NCBI GenBank assembly: GCA_021613375.1
Contig: CM038728.1
Location: 32,073,407-32,137,406, forward strand
Reading direction: 5' to 3'
DNA length: 64,000 bases
From: Megaleporinus macrocephalus
Lineage: Eukaryota > Chordata > Actinopteri > Characiformes > Anostomidae
A program made the translations under genes and the position numbers. The notes below the pieces were generated by a model that was given only the letters and a program-made list of their open reading frames with translations, was not told the origin of the DNA and did no database searches. Below, piece by piece: positions 13,159-24,480 of the stretch (position 1 is the first letter of the stretch; each line of letters opens with the position of its first letter).

Positions 13159-13224
<66 letters not shown>
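13159..13224. repeat. (TA)n microsatellite
   Basis: About 33 uninterrupted TA units immediately right of the 232-bp element. Confidence 0.98.
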
Positions 13225-13227
<3 letters not shown>

Positions 13228-13999
13228 TGTATGTTTAATTGTAAGGTGTATATGTGTAAGTAAATATGTATACATTTTATACATTATACGTTTATACATT
13301 TTAGTAAACATGTACACGTCTTTGTAAACATGCTCCCTAGCGTGTGTAAGTGTAAATATCCGTGTATGTAAACATCTATAAGAGACTGTACCAGCTCTAT
13401 AAGGCGAGCTGTAAGTAAGAGCGAGCGCTAATGGGTGTTTGACGTAAACAGATCCTATAATAAACGCTGGGTTCATCAGCAGAGCTGCAGGCTGAGCAGA
13501 CGCGTGTAGAAGCGGAGGATGACGGCAGTGAGAAGTGATGTGCAGAGGTTTTTTTTTTCTGGCTCTAACGGCCGGATAATGTGTTTCTACATGCGATGTT
13601 TAATTCATGGCAGGCGCTCCCCCGAGACGACACAAGCTCAGCCGAGAGACGTCACGCCAGCGACAGCCGCTCGGATAAATCTGTACCATACTCCCGACGT
13701 CTGCCACCGTTTGCTCTCTAAACTGGGGATCATGTAGTGGATTTCCCGCACCGCCAACCTCCACCGTCACTGAGAGGGTCCTCACCGTCTTATCTCCGCA
13801 CGTCACATCATCTTACATCTACTGAGTACATCAGTACCGCTCTCATTATGAGGCTGCTGGGTGATTATTATACTATTATTCAACCTGTTCAGTCCTTTTA
13901 TCTACGGAAGTGATGACATCACAGATGATTTAACTTCTTTAACCCTTTGATGCACAAACTAAGCAAACCCCAACATGGGTTAGACATTACCCGTATTCA
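13225..13999. other. Complex sequence, possible conserved block at 13.43-13.80 kb
   Basis: Mostly unique DNA. The 13430-13800 part is CpG-bearing and includes ggccggataatgtg and tgtttaattcatgg. The 72-codon frame at 13519-13737 shows no domain. No transposon ends were seen. Confidence 0.4.
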
Positions 14000-14486
14000 T
14001 TTCCTATGTTACTGTATGTACTGCTGAGTATCTCTTTGGTAAATCTATTGTAATCATTCATCCATCCATCATCTTCTGCTTAATCCCCCTAGTCGGGGTC
14101 ACATGGGGGACTGGAGCCAATCCCAGCATCATCAGGCAATGGTGGGGTACACCATGGACAGGCCACCAGTTCATCGCATTGCCAACACACATTCACACAC
14201 ACACTCACACCTACGGGCAGTTTAGAGTGAGGATCCTAACATGCATGTGTTTGGACTGTGGGAGGAAACCGGAGTACCCGGAGGAACCCACTCAAACACA
14301 GAGAGACCATATACACTCTACACAGAACCACCCAGACCGGGAATCCAACCCAGATCATCTTACTGTGAGGAGACAGTGGTTCACACAGTGCTGCCCTATT
14401 AAAATCAGTTTATTTATTATTTAATGTTCCAAGTCTTTATTAAAAATCTTGTTTTTGATCTTAAATCATTATTTTAGTTCTTATTT
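14000..14486. repeat. Dispersed repeat interrupted by a SINE
   Basis: The flanks of the SINE (14000-14055 and 14396-14486) match the minus strand of 59232-59374 without the SINE. Shared landmarks are gtatgtactgctgagtatct, tttggtaaatctatt, aatgttccaagt and cttgtttttgatcttaaatc. This segment is therefore a two-copy paralogue or dispersed repeat. Confidence 0.8.
14056..14395 (-). mobile_element. tRNA-headed SINE, near-complete, with target-site duplication
   Basis: The 340-bp insert carries the whole body (ccatccatcatcttctgc, ggactgtgggaggaaacc, gagaccatatacactct) and a damaged head. On the minus strand the head reads gggcagcactgtg, then gaaccactgtctcctcacag, with a B-box-like GGTTGGATTCC. It is bounded by ctattgtaatc (14045-14055) and ctattaaaatc (14396-14406), 9 of 11 identical. 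The unfilled paralogous site at 59319-59329 reads ctattgaaatc on the minus strand. Confidence 0.88.
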
Positions 14487-14564
14487 ATGTCACACTTCCT
14501 GACTCATCTTCTGTCTCTGCTGATGTTACGAACTCCAACTCCCACGTTACCAGCCAATCAGCCA

Positions 14565-14607
<43 letters not shown>

Positions 14608-14863
14608 GGTAATACTATTACTAGTATCAGTCACACACTAGTAATAATATTAGTGTGTGTGTGTGTATATAAATATGTTAAGTTACATTATATATGTTAT
14701 ATATGTTAAGTTTACAGGAGTGTCTGTGCATGTATGTCACTGTATGTGTGTGTGTGTAGAGTGTGTTTGTTACTAGGCTAGGTTGGGTGTGTTTGTTACT
14801 TCTGTAATATCATCAGTTATCGTGCACTGTGAGCTACTGTAACCAAAAACAATATACAATATA
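14487..14863. other. AT-rich spacer with (TA)n and TG repeats
   Basis: Holds a (TA)n run at about 14567-14606 and short GT runs near 14653 and 14743; otherwise unremarkable. Confidence 0.8.
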
Positions 14864-15363
14864 CACTACCGCTCAAAAGTTTGGGATCACAGTGAAATGT
14901 TCTTGTTTTAATGGAGTATCTTCTTCCTTAACACAACAATGGACTGACGGGTCTCTAAAGAAAGTTGTTTCTTTCTGGTCATTGTGAGTCGGTCAGCAAA
15001 CCATCAACTGCTGATCTTCAGATACTAAACTAACCTAGAATGTTGTTCCCTTTTATACTCACTTATTAGTAGAATGTTTTTCAGCTGTGATCACAATTGA
15101 GCAAGAGTGTCCTAACAACCAATTAGTCCAATAACATCCTTAACTTGGATTGGTGGTCGTACCAGGAGATTTAGACAGAGGACTGAGAATTACTGATAAT
15201 AGGACTATATGCAAAATAAGCCTCTATACAAAAATAGGCTTTAATACAAACATTTATATTCTTTAAAAATCATCTGATACACTTAATTTAACTGTGAAAT
15301 GGACAATATTGTTTGTGAATTGCATGAAAATTGATCCTAAAGTGATCCTAAACCTTTGAGCGG

Positions 15364-15368
<5 letters not shown>
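14864..15368. mobile_element. Tc1/mariner-type MITE, copy 2 (both TIRs present)
   Basis: A 505-bp non-autonomous element between TA dinucleotides. The left end is cactaccgctcaaaagtttg then ggatcac. The right end reverse-complements to a matching sequence with 22 of 25 inner terminal bases identical. The interior is nearly identical to copy 1 at 12158-12631, with a small extra stretch near 15228-15245 that resembles a local duplication. No transposase frame is present, so any movement needed an external source. Confidence 0.9.

Positions 15369-15451
<83 letters not shown>
15362..15451. repeat. (TA)n microsatellite
   Basis: About 90 bp of TA units with one G interruption, starting at the right end of MITE copy 2. 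Confidence 0.97.
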
Positions 15452-15452
<1 letters not shown>

Positions 15453-15775
15453 CACACACAGACTGTCACATCTGCCCTTTGTCTGGCTATCTCTCTTTGT
15501 TTACATTCCCTTGTCTGTCCCATGTGCTTGTGTTTATGTTTCCCACCCTGTCCGGCTCTGTCCTGTTTTGTCTTGCTTTCTGTTACCTGATTATTGGATT
15601 TATGTTAACCATTTCTTTGTCTTTCTTTATAGTTTTATTTGTAAGTCAGTTTTCTAGTTTCTTGTTTTTTCTTTCTTCTCTTAATTTGGTTTAGGTTTTG
15701 TTTTTGTTTCAAATTAAACTGCCGGTTTATGCACTCGCATCCTTCCCCCTCGTCTCTCCCTCCGTTACACAGACA
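15452..15775 (+). mobile_element. Possible retrotransposon 3' end
   Basis: T-rich sequence with many gtttt/ctttgt words ends in caaattaaactgccgg, gcactcgcatcc and a ccgttacacag terminus. This resembles the 3' ends of common fish retrotransposons, but no coding part adjoins it, so the call is tentative. Confidence 0.3.
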
Positions 15776-17225
15776 TACACACACACTACCCAGGCTTTGT
15801 CTCATTTATAGTATTGTAATAGTAATAATTAGTAAATGATTATGTAGAGAAAAACAACACTCATATAATTGTTTCTGGACCAGAGTGAAAAGGTTTATCT
15901 CCATCTACCTGAAGAGCCAATTCATCACACAAAGAATGGTATAAGTGGTAGCGGTAGATAAACACTGACGATGTCCACTCTTTAAGGTGGTCTCTTTAAG
16001 GTGGTGTCTTTGCACTGGTCACTCCCACCGTGACACAGGTGTGCAGTAGCAGCACCGGAGCATGTGTCTCCAGCAAATTAATCACCGTACCATCGCACCT
16101 TTCCATATTACACAGGACCTTTGGCTCGGCACCCCCTCGACGCAGACCGGCGAGCAGCAGGTGGAGCCGAGGGCCAGACGGGCTCTGACAGCACGACTAA
16201 TTTCCGGCACTTTCCACAGCCTTCCTTCTGCCGCAGCATTAGCGGCGACGCGGCGTTTCATCACCCCGGAGCTCCTCGCTCTCCGCTCCCCGCGTGTCCG
16301 AGCCTTCACCCAGAACGGCTCATCTACATAGAGCTCCCGGCCCTGGGCTCCGGTGCTGCAAGAAGAATACGAGTGTCAAACGGGGGAGCTCATTAAACTT
16401 TTAAGCAGAGATTGTTGTGCTAGCCTTGGCTTCGTTCTCTAGGCATTCATTCAGCACAGCGGCTTTAGCCTTTAGCTTGTTTCCCCCTCTCTCTCTTTAC
16501 CTCTCTCTCTCTCTCTCTCTCTCTCTCGCTCTCTCTCTCTCTTTCTGCAGAGGCTCTTAAATCCACACTGGAGTGGTTTCAGCTTTATAGAGGCTCAGCA
16601 GAGACGGAGAGAACCATTATTGTTGTTCTGGGGCGAATCCGTACCACCACGCCGCTGCGCCGCCGCCTAATTGCTAAGTCATACAATCATTATCATAATC
16701 ATTCACCGGGTTTGCCGCACGACGCTTCCGTCAGATCATTAGCTGGAGGTGGTCCTGAAATTCCTGAGCATCGTTAGCGTGGTCCAGGCTTCTCTGGCGG
16801 GGCCCTCGCTAAAAACATCTTTGGCTTCCATCCGACCTGCCATCTTAGCGCTATTGGCACAAAAACAGCTCATTGCTTTAGTGTGTTTGCATCCCGGCGG
16901 ATGAATGAACTTAAATGAAATCTAAACTGCCCGGACGCTCCATTCCAGGATTGAGTCTACTCTTAGCCTTTAGCTCTTAGCTCCATTCCCTCCCACGGAC
17001 TGCTGACACTTTCATACAGCTCGTCTCTGAGAGAGCAAGGACAGACGTGAGCTTATCTTATTATTATTAGTGCTATTTTGGGACGCGTCCATGCCGTGCA
17101 CCAATTCGCAGCACATTCCGGAGGTTTCTTGGATCGAGAAGGATCATTAGCTTTCAAATTCCCGAGCATTGTTTACGCCCATCAGCATCAAGTACCTGAA
17201 AGACGTTGTCTCTCTAATAAGAGAG
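15776..17225. other. Complex sequence with a (CT)n run; candidate conserved block
   Basis: Non-repetitive and CpG-bearing over 16040-17200, apart from a CT run at about 16485-16545. It includes cagcaaattaatcacc, ctaagtcatacaatcattat and gatcattagctgg. Frames of 91 codons or fewer (16062-16331, 16121-16396) have no recognisable domain. No transposon ends were seen. Confidence 0.4.
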
Positions 17226-18600
17226 GTCTAAACATGTTTCAGTATGTTAGGAAAGGCCTAAAATGCTAGCGTTAAGGCCCAGTTCTGGGATATGAACCTC
17301 AGTCTCAAGCACAGAGATTGTAGTGATGTTCACTGTGCTCACTGTGCTAGCCTAAACTACATGGCTGTGCAGTAAAGTCGACTACACTGTGCAGCCCCAA
17401 CTTTCCACAAACACACAATACTCAGCACAGTAATACCTCACTGTTGGCTGAGCGTAGGCCTGATGATCAACAGTAGTAGCCCCCGATGAAGCTCATGCAA
17501 AACCACAGTAGGACGTGTTCTCAAACATGATGGTCTAATACTGGACCAACACTTAATATCATCAGTTCAATAATAACTGTGTAGCTACAGTTACACTGTT
17601 GTTTTGGTGGTTGTGTTGGAATCACTCTAATCAAGAGAGCTCTAAACATGTTTCAGAGGAAAGTAAATGTGGTGAGTCCTAAAATACTAGCTTTACTGAA
17701 CAATCAGGGATTTGAACCTCAGTCTCAAGCACGTAGACTGTAGTGATGTTCACTGTGCTCACTGTGCTAGCTTAAACTACATGGCTGCGCAGTTAAGTCA
17801 GTTTCGTCCTGAGCTCTGAGTCCGTTCCTTTAATCAGATCTGTCTCTTTAAAGGTGCTGACTCACCTGAGCTGTGCTCTTCAGTCACTCCAGGTTGCACG
17901 TAGGCCTGATGGTCTATAGTAGTACTCCCTAATGAAACTTGTGCAGAACCATAGCAGGACACTAGTGGTCTCCCATGAACATGACCGTAGATAATGTGAT
18001 CATCTAGTACTGGACCAACACCAAATCTGATTGGTTAAAAAAGGGGGTCCCACTTTTTTAGTAAGTAGGTCTAATAACTGTGTAGTTACACATGAACACA
18101 TGTAAAGCATAGCTGTTTTTTTAAAGGTGCTGACTCACCTGAGCTCTGCGCTACAGTCACTCCAGGTTGCACGTAGGCCTGATGGTCAACAGCGATAGCC
18201 CCTAGTGGAACTAATGCAAAACCACAGCAGGATGCTAGTGGTCTCCTACATGAACATGACTGTAGATGATGTGATCGTCTAACACTGGACCAACACTTGA
18301 TATCATCAGTTCAATAATAACTGTGTAGTTAAACAAGAACACGTGTAACAACAATGTAACTTAAGTGTTTGAGAGGAAAGTAAATGTGATGAGGCCTAAA
18401 ATACTAGCTTTACCGGCCAATCAGGGATTTGAACCTTAGTCTCAAGCACATAGACTGTAGTGATGCTCACTGTGCTCACTGTGCTCACTGTGCTAGCTTA
18501 AACATGGCTGTGCAGTAAAGTCGACTACACTGTGTAGCCTCGACTTTCCACAAACACACAACACTCTACACTGTATTACCTCACTGTGGGCTGAGCGAGT
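17226..18600 (-). repeat. Three diverged copies of a low-copy repeat with tRNA-like boxes
   Basis: A module containing gaacctcagtctcaagcac and gttcactgtgctcactgtgc recurs near 17226-17400, 17640-17810 and 18365-18530. A second module (gtgctgactcacctgagct, ggttgcacgtaggcctgatg) recurs near 17850 and 18126 and again at 20252. On the minus strand, copies 2 and 3 contain a consensus-like B box GGTTCAAATCC (17708-17718, 18425-18435). An A-box-like TAGCACAGTGAG lies about 52 bases upstream of it, suggesting descent from a tRNA-derived element. Confidence 0.6.
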
Positions 18601-18784
18601 CAGAGTAAATGTGAGTGGCGACTGAGAGAGTGGGAGATGATGTGTGTTGAGGGTCTGAGGCTCAGAGAGAGGAGCTTTATTGATCTTCTCCTCCAGGCTC
18701 TTTACTGCTGTCTAGCCAGACACAGATCTATAAACCCAGAGACATTCAAACTACCCACCACCAAACTCTCACTTTCAGTTTTCC

Positions 18785-20045
18785 ACCATTTTCTACACCT
18801 CCTCAGCTTTTCCTCCTCAGCTTCTTCCTTCCTCCTCATGACTCTCCTCCTCAGCTTTTCCTCCTCAGCTTCTTCCTTCCTCCTCATGACTCTCCTCCTC
18901 AGCTTTTCCTCCTCAGCTTCTTCCTTCCTCCTCATGACTCTCCTCCTCAGCTTCTTCCTTAACTTCTTCATTTCTCCTCATGACTCTCCTCCTCAGCTTC
19001 TTCCTTCCTCCTCATGACTCTCCTCCTCAGCTTCTTCCTTAACTTCTTCATTTCTCCTCATGACTCTCCTCCTCAGCTTCTTCCTTAACTTCTTCATTTC
19101 TCCTCATGACACTCATCCTCAGCTTTTCCTCCTTAACTTCTTCTTTCCACCTCCTCAGCTTTTCCTCCTCAGCTTCTTCCTTAACTTCTCTATTTCTCCT
19201 CATTACTCTCCTCATCAGCTTTTCCTCATCAGCTTCTTCCTTTCTCCTCATAACTCTTCTCCTCAGCTTTTCCTCCTTAACTTCAGCCTTTCTCCTCCTT
19301 GACTTTTTCTCCTTGGTTTCTTCCTTTCTCCTCATGACTCTCCTCCTCAGCTTTTCCTCCTTAACTTCATCCTTTCTGCTCCTCGACTTTTCTTCCTTGG
19401 TTTCTTTCATTCTCCTCATAACTCTCCTCCTCAGCTTTTCCACCTTAACTTCTTCCTTTCTCCTCATGACTCTCCTCCTCTGCTTTTCCTCCTCAGCTTT
19501 TCCTCCTTAACTTCATCCTTTCTCCTCTTCAGCATTTCCTCCTTAACTTCTTTTTTCCTCATAACTCTCCTCCTCAACTTTTCTTCCTTAACTTCTTCCT
19601 TTCTCCTCATGACTCTCCTCCTCTGCTTTTCCTCCTCAGCTTTTCCTCCTTAACTTCATCCTTTCTCCTCTTCAGCATTTCCTCCTTAACTTCTTTTTTC
19701 CTCATGACTCTCCTCCTCAATTTTTCCTTCTTAACTTCTTCCTTTCTCCTCATGACTCCCCTCCTCTGCTTTTCCTCCTCAGCTTTTCCTCCTTATCTTC
19801 ATCCTTTCTCCTCTTCAGCTTTTCCTCCTTAACTTCTTTTTTCCTCATGACTCTCCTCCTCAACTTTTCCGAAAAGTTTTTTCCTTTCTCCTCCTCAACT
19901 TATCCTCCTTAACTTCTTCTTTTCTCCTCATGACTCTCCTCCTCAGCCTTTCCTCCTTAACATCTTCTTTTCTCCTCATTCTCAACCTTTGTTCTGACTC
20001 CTCTCCCCAGCATTTCCCTTCTTAACATCCATCTTCAGCTGTTTC
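18785..20045. repeat. Pyrimidine-rich minisatellite
   Basis: Imperfect repeats of ctcctcatgactctcctcct and cagcttttcctcctcagc with frequent cttccttaacttcttc insertions. Modules become longer and more diverged to the right; a block beginning ctcctctgcttttcctcc recurs near 19476, 19618 and 19760, about 142 bp apart. Serine/leucine-rich and lysine/arginine-rich frames across it are repeat translations. Confidence 0.95.
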
Positions 20046-20571
20046 CTCTTCTCTCTCAGCATCCTCGACCTGCCATTACCTCCTCTGCTGTCCATCTTTT
20101 CCTCCTTCACTCCTTCTCAGTGCTGAGTGTGATTGCGGCTCAGTGTTGTCCTGAACTCAGAGTCTGTTCCTATAATCAGGTCTGTCTCTACTGCCTGTCA
20201 CAACACTCCTCGACAGGAGACGTTCTGAAACAAAGCACAGATGTTTATATAAAGGTGCTGACTCACCTGAGCTGTGCGCTACAGTCACTCCGGGTTGCAC
20301 GTAGGCCTGATGGTCCACAGTAGTAGCCCCCAGTGAAGCTCATGCAAGCCAAGGGACACTAATGTTCCCCACATGAACATGACCCATGGTATTGGTATGA
20401 TAAAATCCTGCATCAATGCAAAATCTGATCAGTTATCAAAACAAAAACGACCCACTTTATATGAAGTGCCTGGTGTGCTTTGCATTATGGGATGCGGCAG
20501 ATGGCGTAAACAGAGAACTGGAGAACTGTAGCATCTAACAGGCCGAGGACAATAAAGCGAGGTCTCTCTTG

Positions 20572-20574
<3 letters not shown>
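20046..20574. other. Complex sequence with a fourth copy of the 17-18 kb module
   Basis: 20130-20350 resembles 17805-17960: an agagtctgttcctataatca segment, then gtgctgactcacctgagct and gcacgtaggcctgatgg. The pyrimidine minisatellite therefore sits inside this low-copy repeat family. The remainder is unrecognised. Confidence 0.6.

Positions 20575-20644
<70 letters not shown>
20575..20644. repeat. (TA)n microsatellite
   Basis: About 35 TA units at the left edge of the 35-bp minisatellite. Confidence 0.98.
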
Positions 20645-20645
<1 letters not shown>

Positions 20646-21765
20646 GTCTGAAGGAGAAGATAGTTCTTGAGTAGAAGGACGTCTGGAGAAGAAGGCAATT
20701 CTTAAGTAGAAGGACGTCTGAAGGAGAAGATAGTTCTTAAGTAGAGGTACGTCTGAAGGAGAAGATAGTTCTTGAGTAGAAGGACGCCTGGAGAAGAAAG
20801 TAATTCTTGAGTAGAAGGACGTTTGAAGGAGAAGGCAGTTCTTAAGTAGAAGTACGTCTGAAGGAGAAGATAGTTCTTGAGTAGAAGGACGCCTGGAGAA
20901 GAAGGTAATTCTTGAGTAGAAGTACGTCTGAAGGAGAAGATAGTTCTTGAGTTGAAGGATGTCTGAGGGAGAAGATAGTTCTTGAGTAGAAGGACATCTG
21001 GAGAAGAAGGTAAATCTTGAGTAGAAGGACGTCTGAAGGAGAAGGCAGTTCTTGAGTAGAAGGACATCTGAAGGTAAAGGTAGTTCTTTAGAAGGATGTC
21101 TGAAGGAGGACAAAGTTCTTAAGTAGAAGGACATCTAAAGGAGGACCAAGTTCTTGAGTAGACAGATGTCTAAAGGAGGAGCTAGTTCTTGAGTAGAAGG
21201 ACGTCTGAAGGAAAAGATAGTTCTTGGGTAGAAGGATGTCTAAAGGAGGACCAAGTTCTTAAGTAGAAGGACATCTAAAGGAGGACCAAGTTCTTGAGTA
21301 GACAGATGTCTTAAGGAGGAGCTAGTTCTTGAGTTGACAGATGTCTAAAGGAGGAGCTAGTTCTTGAGTAGAAGGACGTCTGAAGGAGAAGATAGTTTTT
21401 GGGTAAAAGGACGTCTAAAGAAGGAGCTAGTTCTTGAGTAGAAGGACGTCTGAAGGGGAAGATAGGTCTTGAGTAGAAGGACATCTGACGGAGAAGGCAA
21501 TTCATGAGTAGACAGACATCTAAAGGAGAAGCTAGTTCTTGAGTAGAAGGACATTTAAAGAAGGAGCTAGTTCTTGAGTAGAAGGACATTTAAAGAAGGA
21601 GCTAGTTCTTGAGTAGAAGGACATTTAAAGAAGGAGCTAGTTCTTGAGTAGAAGGACATTTAAAGGAGAAGCTAGTTCTTGAGTAGAAGGACGTCTGTAA
21701 GAGAAGATAGTTCTTGAGTAGAAGGACATTTAAAGAAGGAGATTTTCGAGTAGAAGGATGTCCTC
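20645..21765. repeat. 35-bp minisatellite, about 32 units
   Basis: The unit is cgtctgaaggagaagatag followed by ttcttgagtagaagga. Variant units (gaggaccaag, catttaaagaaggagctag) cluster to the right, where the same variant repeats in a row near 21541-21660, indicating local expansion. Minus-strand frames of up to 186 codons are repeat translations. Confidence 0.96.
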
Positions 21766-22385
21766 CACTCTGTTCTTTACTTTCAGCCCTTCATCTGCGA
21801 TCATCTTACTCATCACCAAAATCACATGACTGAAAACAACCAACCAATCAGACTGGTGTCAGTAAAACGCTCCAGACAACAGCTCTAGAGTGGAGAATCC
21901 AGAGTGACTGGTTGATATGCCCAGACAGATATTTGAGTGAACGTTTGTAAGAGTGAGCACATTAGTGAACACCTCTCACAGGCTTTATGCAGAGATTCCT
22001 CTAATGTGTTTCCACCCACATTCCCTCAGCATAATCCGCCCTCAGCGCGGCTCAACACATACACCAACACATACACCGCACTGCTCTTCTCTCTGAACCA
22101 GCCTCCTGTAAAATCCCCCCTTTAACTGAAGGTTATCAGCCTCGCTAACTGAGGAACATCCTGGGGGCTTTCACCTGAACAGCTGTTTGGCCTGATTAGA
22201 CGTCTTTCCAGGCGGGCAGGAAACGTCTGATTGTATTTTCCACTTTCGGTGCTAGTCGAGCAGATTTATCCTAAAAAAACAAAGATCTGTTGAATTTGAC
22301 TGACAAGTCTGACAATCAGATTGACAAGCACGGAGGAATATAGAAAACATCTACATTCTATACTGCCGGCCTGAGGTTTGTGGTA
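21766..22385. other. Complex sequence, nothing recognised
   Basis: Unique sequence with no transposon ends or exon-like structure that I can support. Confidence 0.5.
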
Positions 22386-22481
22386 AAATTGATTTATTCC
22401 AAAGCAGTTGTCTTCGTACAATTATCCAAAAATTTCAATACAATATAAAGAACATCTGTAGAGAAACAATACATATAGAGA

Positions 22482-22567
<86 letters not shown>

Positions 22568-22842
22568 TGAGTAAAAAATCTCAGGACACTCTTTTATTTC
22601 AGAAGCGAAAGGAAAAATGATGTATCTGAATACCCCAGCAATCTTGCCATCTTGAAAGCCACCATATTGGATCAAGGGCAAGTTTTTCAATGGGAAGGTG
22701 GTCACATAGCAGATCAAAGAAGACCAGAACTGTCTCAGAAATTGATTGATGCAATCAGATTTGCAATATCTCTTTTGCTTCAAACCTTATCAACACAGAA
22801 AGTTGCAACAACTACATTGAACAATATATATATATATATATA
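22386..22842. mobile_element. Unclassified dispersed-repeat-like segment split by (TA)n
   Basis: Two halves, 22386-22488 and 22565-22823, lie around a (TA)n run of about 76 bp (22489-22564), with another TA run at 22824-22842. The right half starts acagtgagtaaaaaatctca, the style of a DNA-transposon end, but I could not find a matching inverted terminus. The frames here show no known domain. Confidence 0.3.
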
Positions 22843-23160
22843 TCCTCCTGAGACCCAGAAAAATTAAAGTTTGAGAATTTCAGTGATTTTTTTAAACATA
22901 AAATAAATCTACTAGATGAAAAAAACATGTCACAGTATTTTTTTTAATAATTTTAAATTATTTTTTTGTGGAATGTCCTTTACAGTGGACACCAGGACAT
23001 TGTTGATGTCATATTTCTTGTTTTCTGTTCTGCATCAGTCTAAAAACCCTTCTACAACATCAGCACCAACTCAATCCTAGATAATAATGTAAAGGAAAAA
23101 AGAAATATTTCAAATGCTGTATATTAACATAAAAAAGAACAAATAGAAACAAGAACAGAA
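22843..23160. other. AT-rich sequence, nothing recognised
   Basis: T-rich and A-rich sequence without tandem structure or identifiable ends. Confidence 0.5.
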
Positions 23161-23540
23161 CTCACTCAGAACAGATCCCCAACCTCTAATCTATAGACAT
23201 ACTGACCCACACTCCTCTGTTTGTCGTTTATTCATCCCTCTTTTTTTACCCATAGAGTCCCATTCATTTTCGGCCGAACCCAAACCTCATGGTTTCATTT
23301 GACCTACAGCCTCTAAACTGCCTGTACTCATTTAGAGCAGATCCCCAACCTCTAATCTAGACATACTGACCCACACTCCTCTGTTTGTCATTTATTCATC
23401 CCTCGCTCCTCCCTTAGGATCCTATTCATTTTCGACTGAACCCAAACCTCATGGTTTCATTTGACCTACAGCCTCCAAACTGCCTCTACTCACTCAGAGC
23501 AGATCCTCAAACTCTAATCCACGGACATACTGACAGGCAT
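23161..23540. repeat. 164-bp tandem duplication, about 2.3 copies
   Basis: agatccccaacctctaatct starts copies at 23173 and 23339, and a variant starts at 23501, giving spacings of 166 and 162. Each copy contains acatactgacccacactcct and cctcatggtttcatttgacc. A short inverted fragment of the same unit lies at about 52566-52605. Confidence 0.9.
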
Positions 23541-24480
23541 CCTGCGTTTCCTCTCCTTTTCTAGTTATTACTATTACTATTATCATCATACGAGCTGACT
23601 AATGCTGGAGCGTAAGCCGGAGAGAAACCCTGGCTCTCTGCAGGAACGTGGGCTGATATATTCTCGTCTAATATCAGCTTCCTGTTAGTCAGACATGGCT
23701 GCTCATAACGCGCCGTAGAGCAGAGATAGGAGGCGTAACACGCAGCGCTGTGTGATCGCCGAGGAATCCAAATACCAGCGCAGCACCGCACAGAGACCCC
23801 GCCGGCGCGATTAACCTTGGGGTCCGGATGATGCGGGCCACGCGAAAGCTCATTTCTAAAGAGATGGAAACGTTAGCGCTAATGTTGCGCCCTGAAATAG
23901 GGCCTTAATGAGGTGTGATTGCTGCTTTCCGAATCAGTCGGCACGGCAAAGGGCATCCGCGCAATTCAGACGCAGCCCATCGCCGCTTTCTGCCAAACGG
24001 CCCAACGTTTTACAGCATCAAACACTAATTTTACTGCGTCCCGTGCATTAGCAGACGCGCACCCGGAGCTAAAGTGAATGTAGATGTAGTCAAAACGGCC
24101 GAGACTGCATCCCCAATCTGAAAAGCCCACCGGGGGCAGGGGGAATGAATAATTCATAAATACATTCCAAATACATGCTTACTGTGGTGCACTTAGAACA
24201 ACCACACAGACAAATCACTTAATCTAATCATACGAGGGAGGAAGGGCGTCGCTAGTACACTTCATTCACGAGAGAATATTTCTTAAAGTTGGGATTTTGC
24301 TTATTTATTTGATAGTCAGTGTGTGGTAATGTGGGTCGGGCGGTCAAGAGGTTCCTTGACACATACACATCTGTTCAGGAGTTCTCAGTCCGAGCAACCC
24401 ACTATTTACACAACAAATAACAAATAAAAATTACTAAATTACTAAATTAATAAATCAAAATTACATTTTAGCTACCACAA
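23541..24480. other. Complex, CpG-bearing sequence; candidate conserved non-coding block
   Basis: 23600-24170 is non-repetitive with many CpGs and several TAAT-type cores: gccttaatgagg, actaattttactgc, gtgcattagcag, gaatgaataattcat. This is the texture of conserved enhancers in gene deserts. The frames at 23561-23791 and 23966-24157 show no domain. 24200-24480 is AT-rich and plain. Confidence 0.4.

Noticed and set aside
16062..16396. Three overlapping frames of 75-91 codons
   Set aside because: Overlap on both strands in CpG-rich DNA with no domain; typical chance frames.
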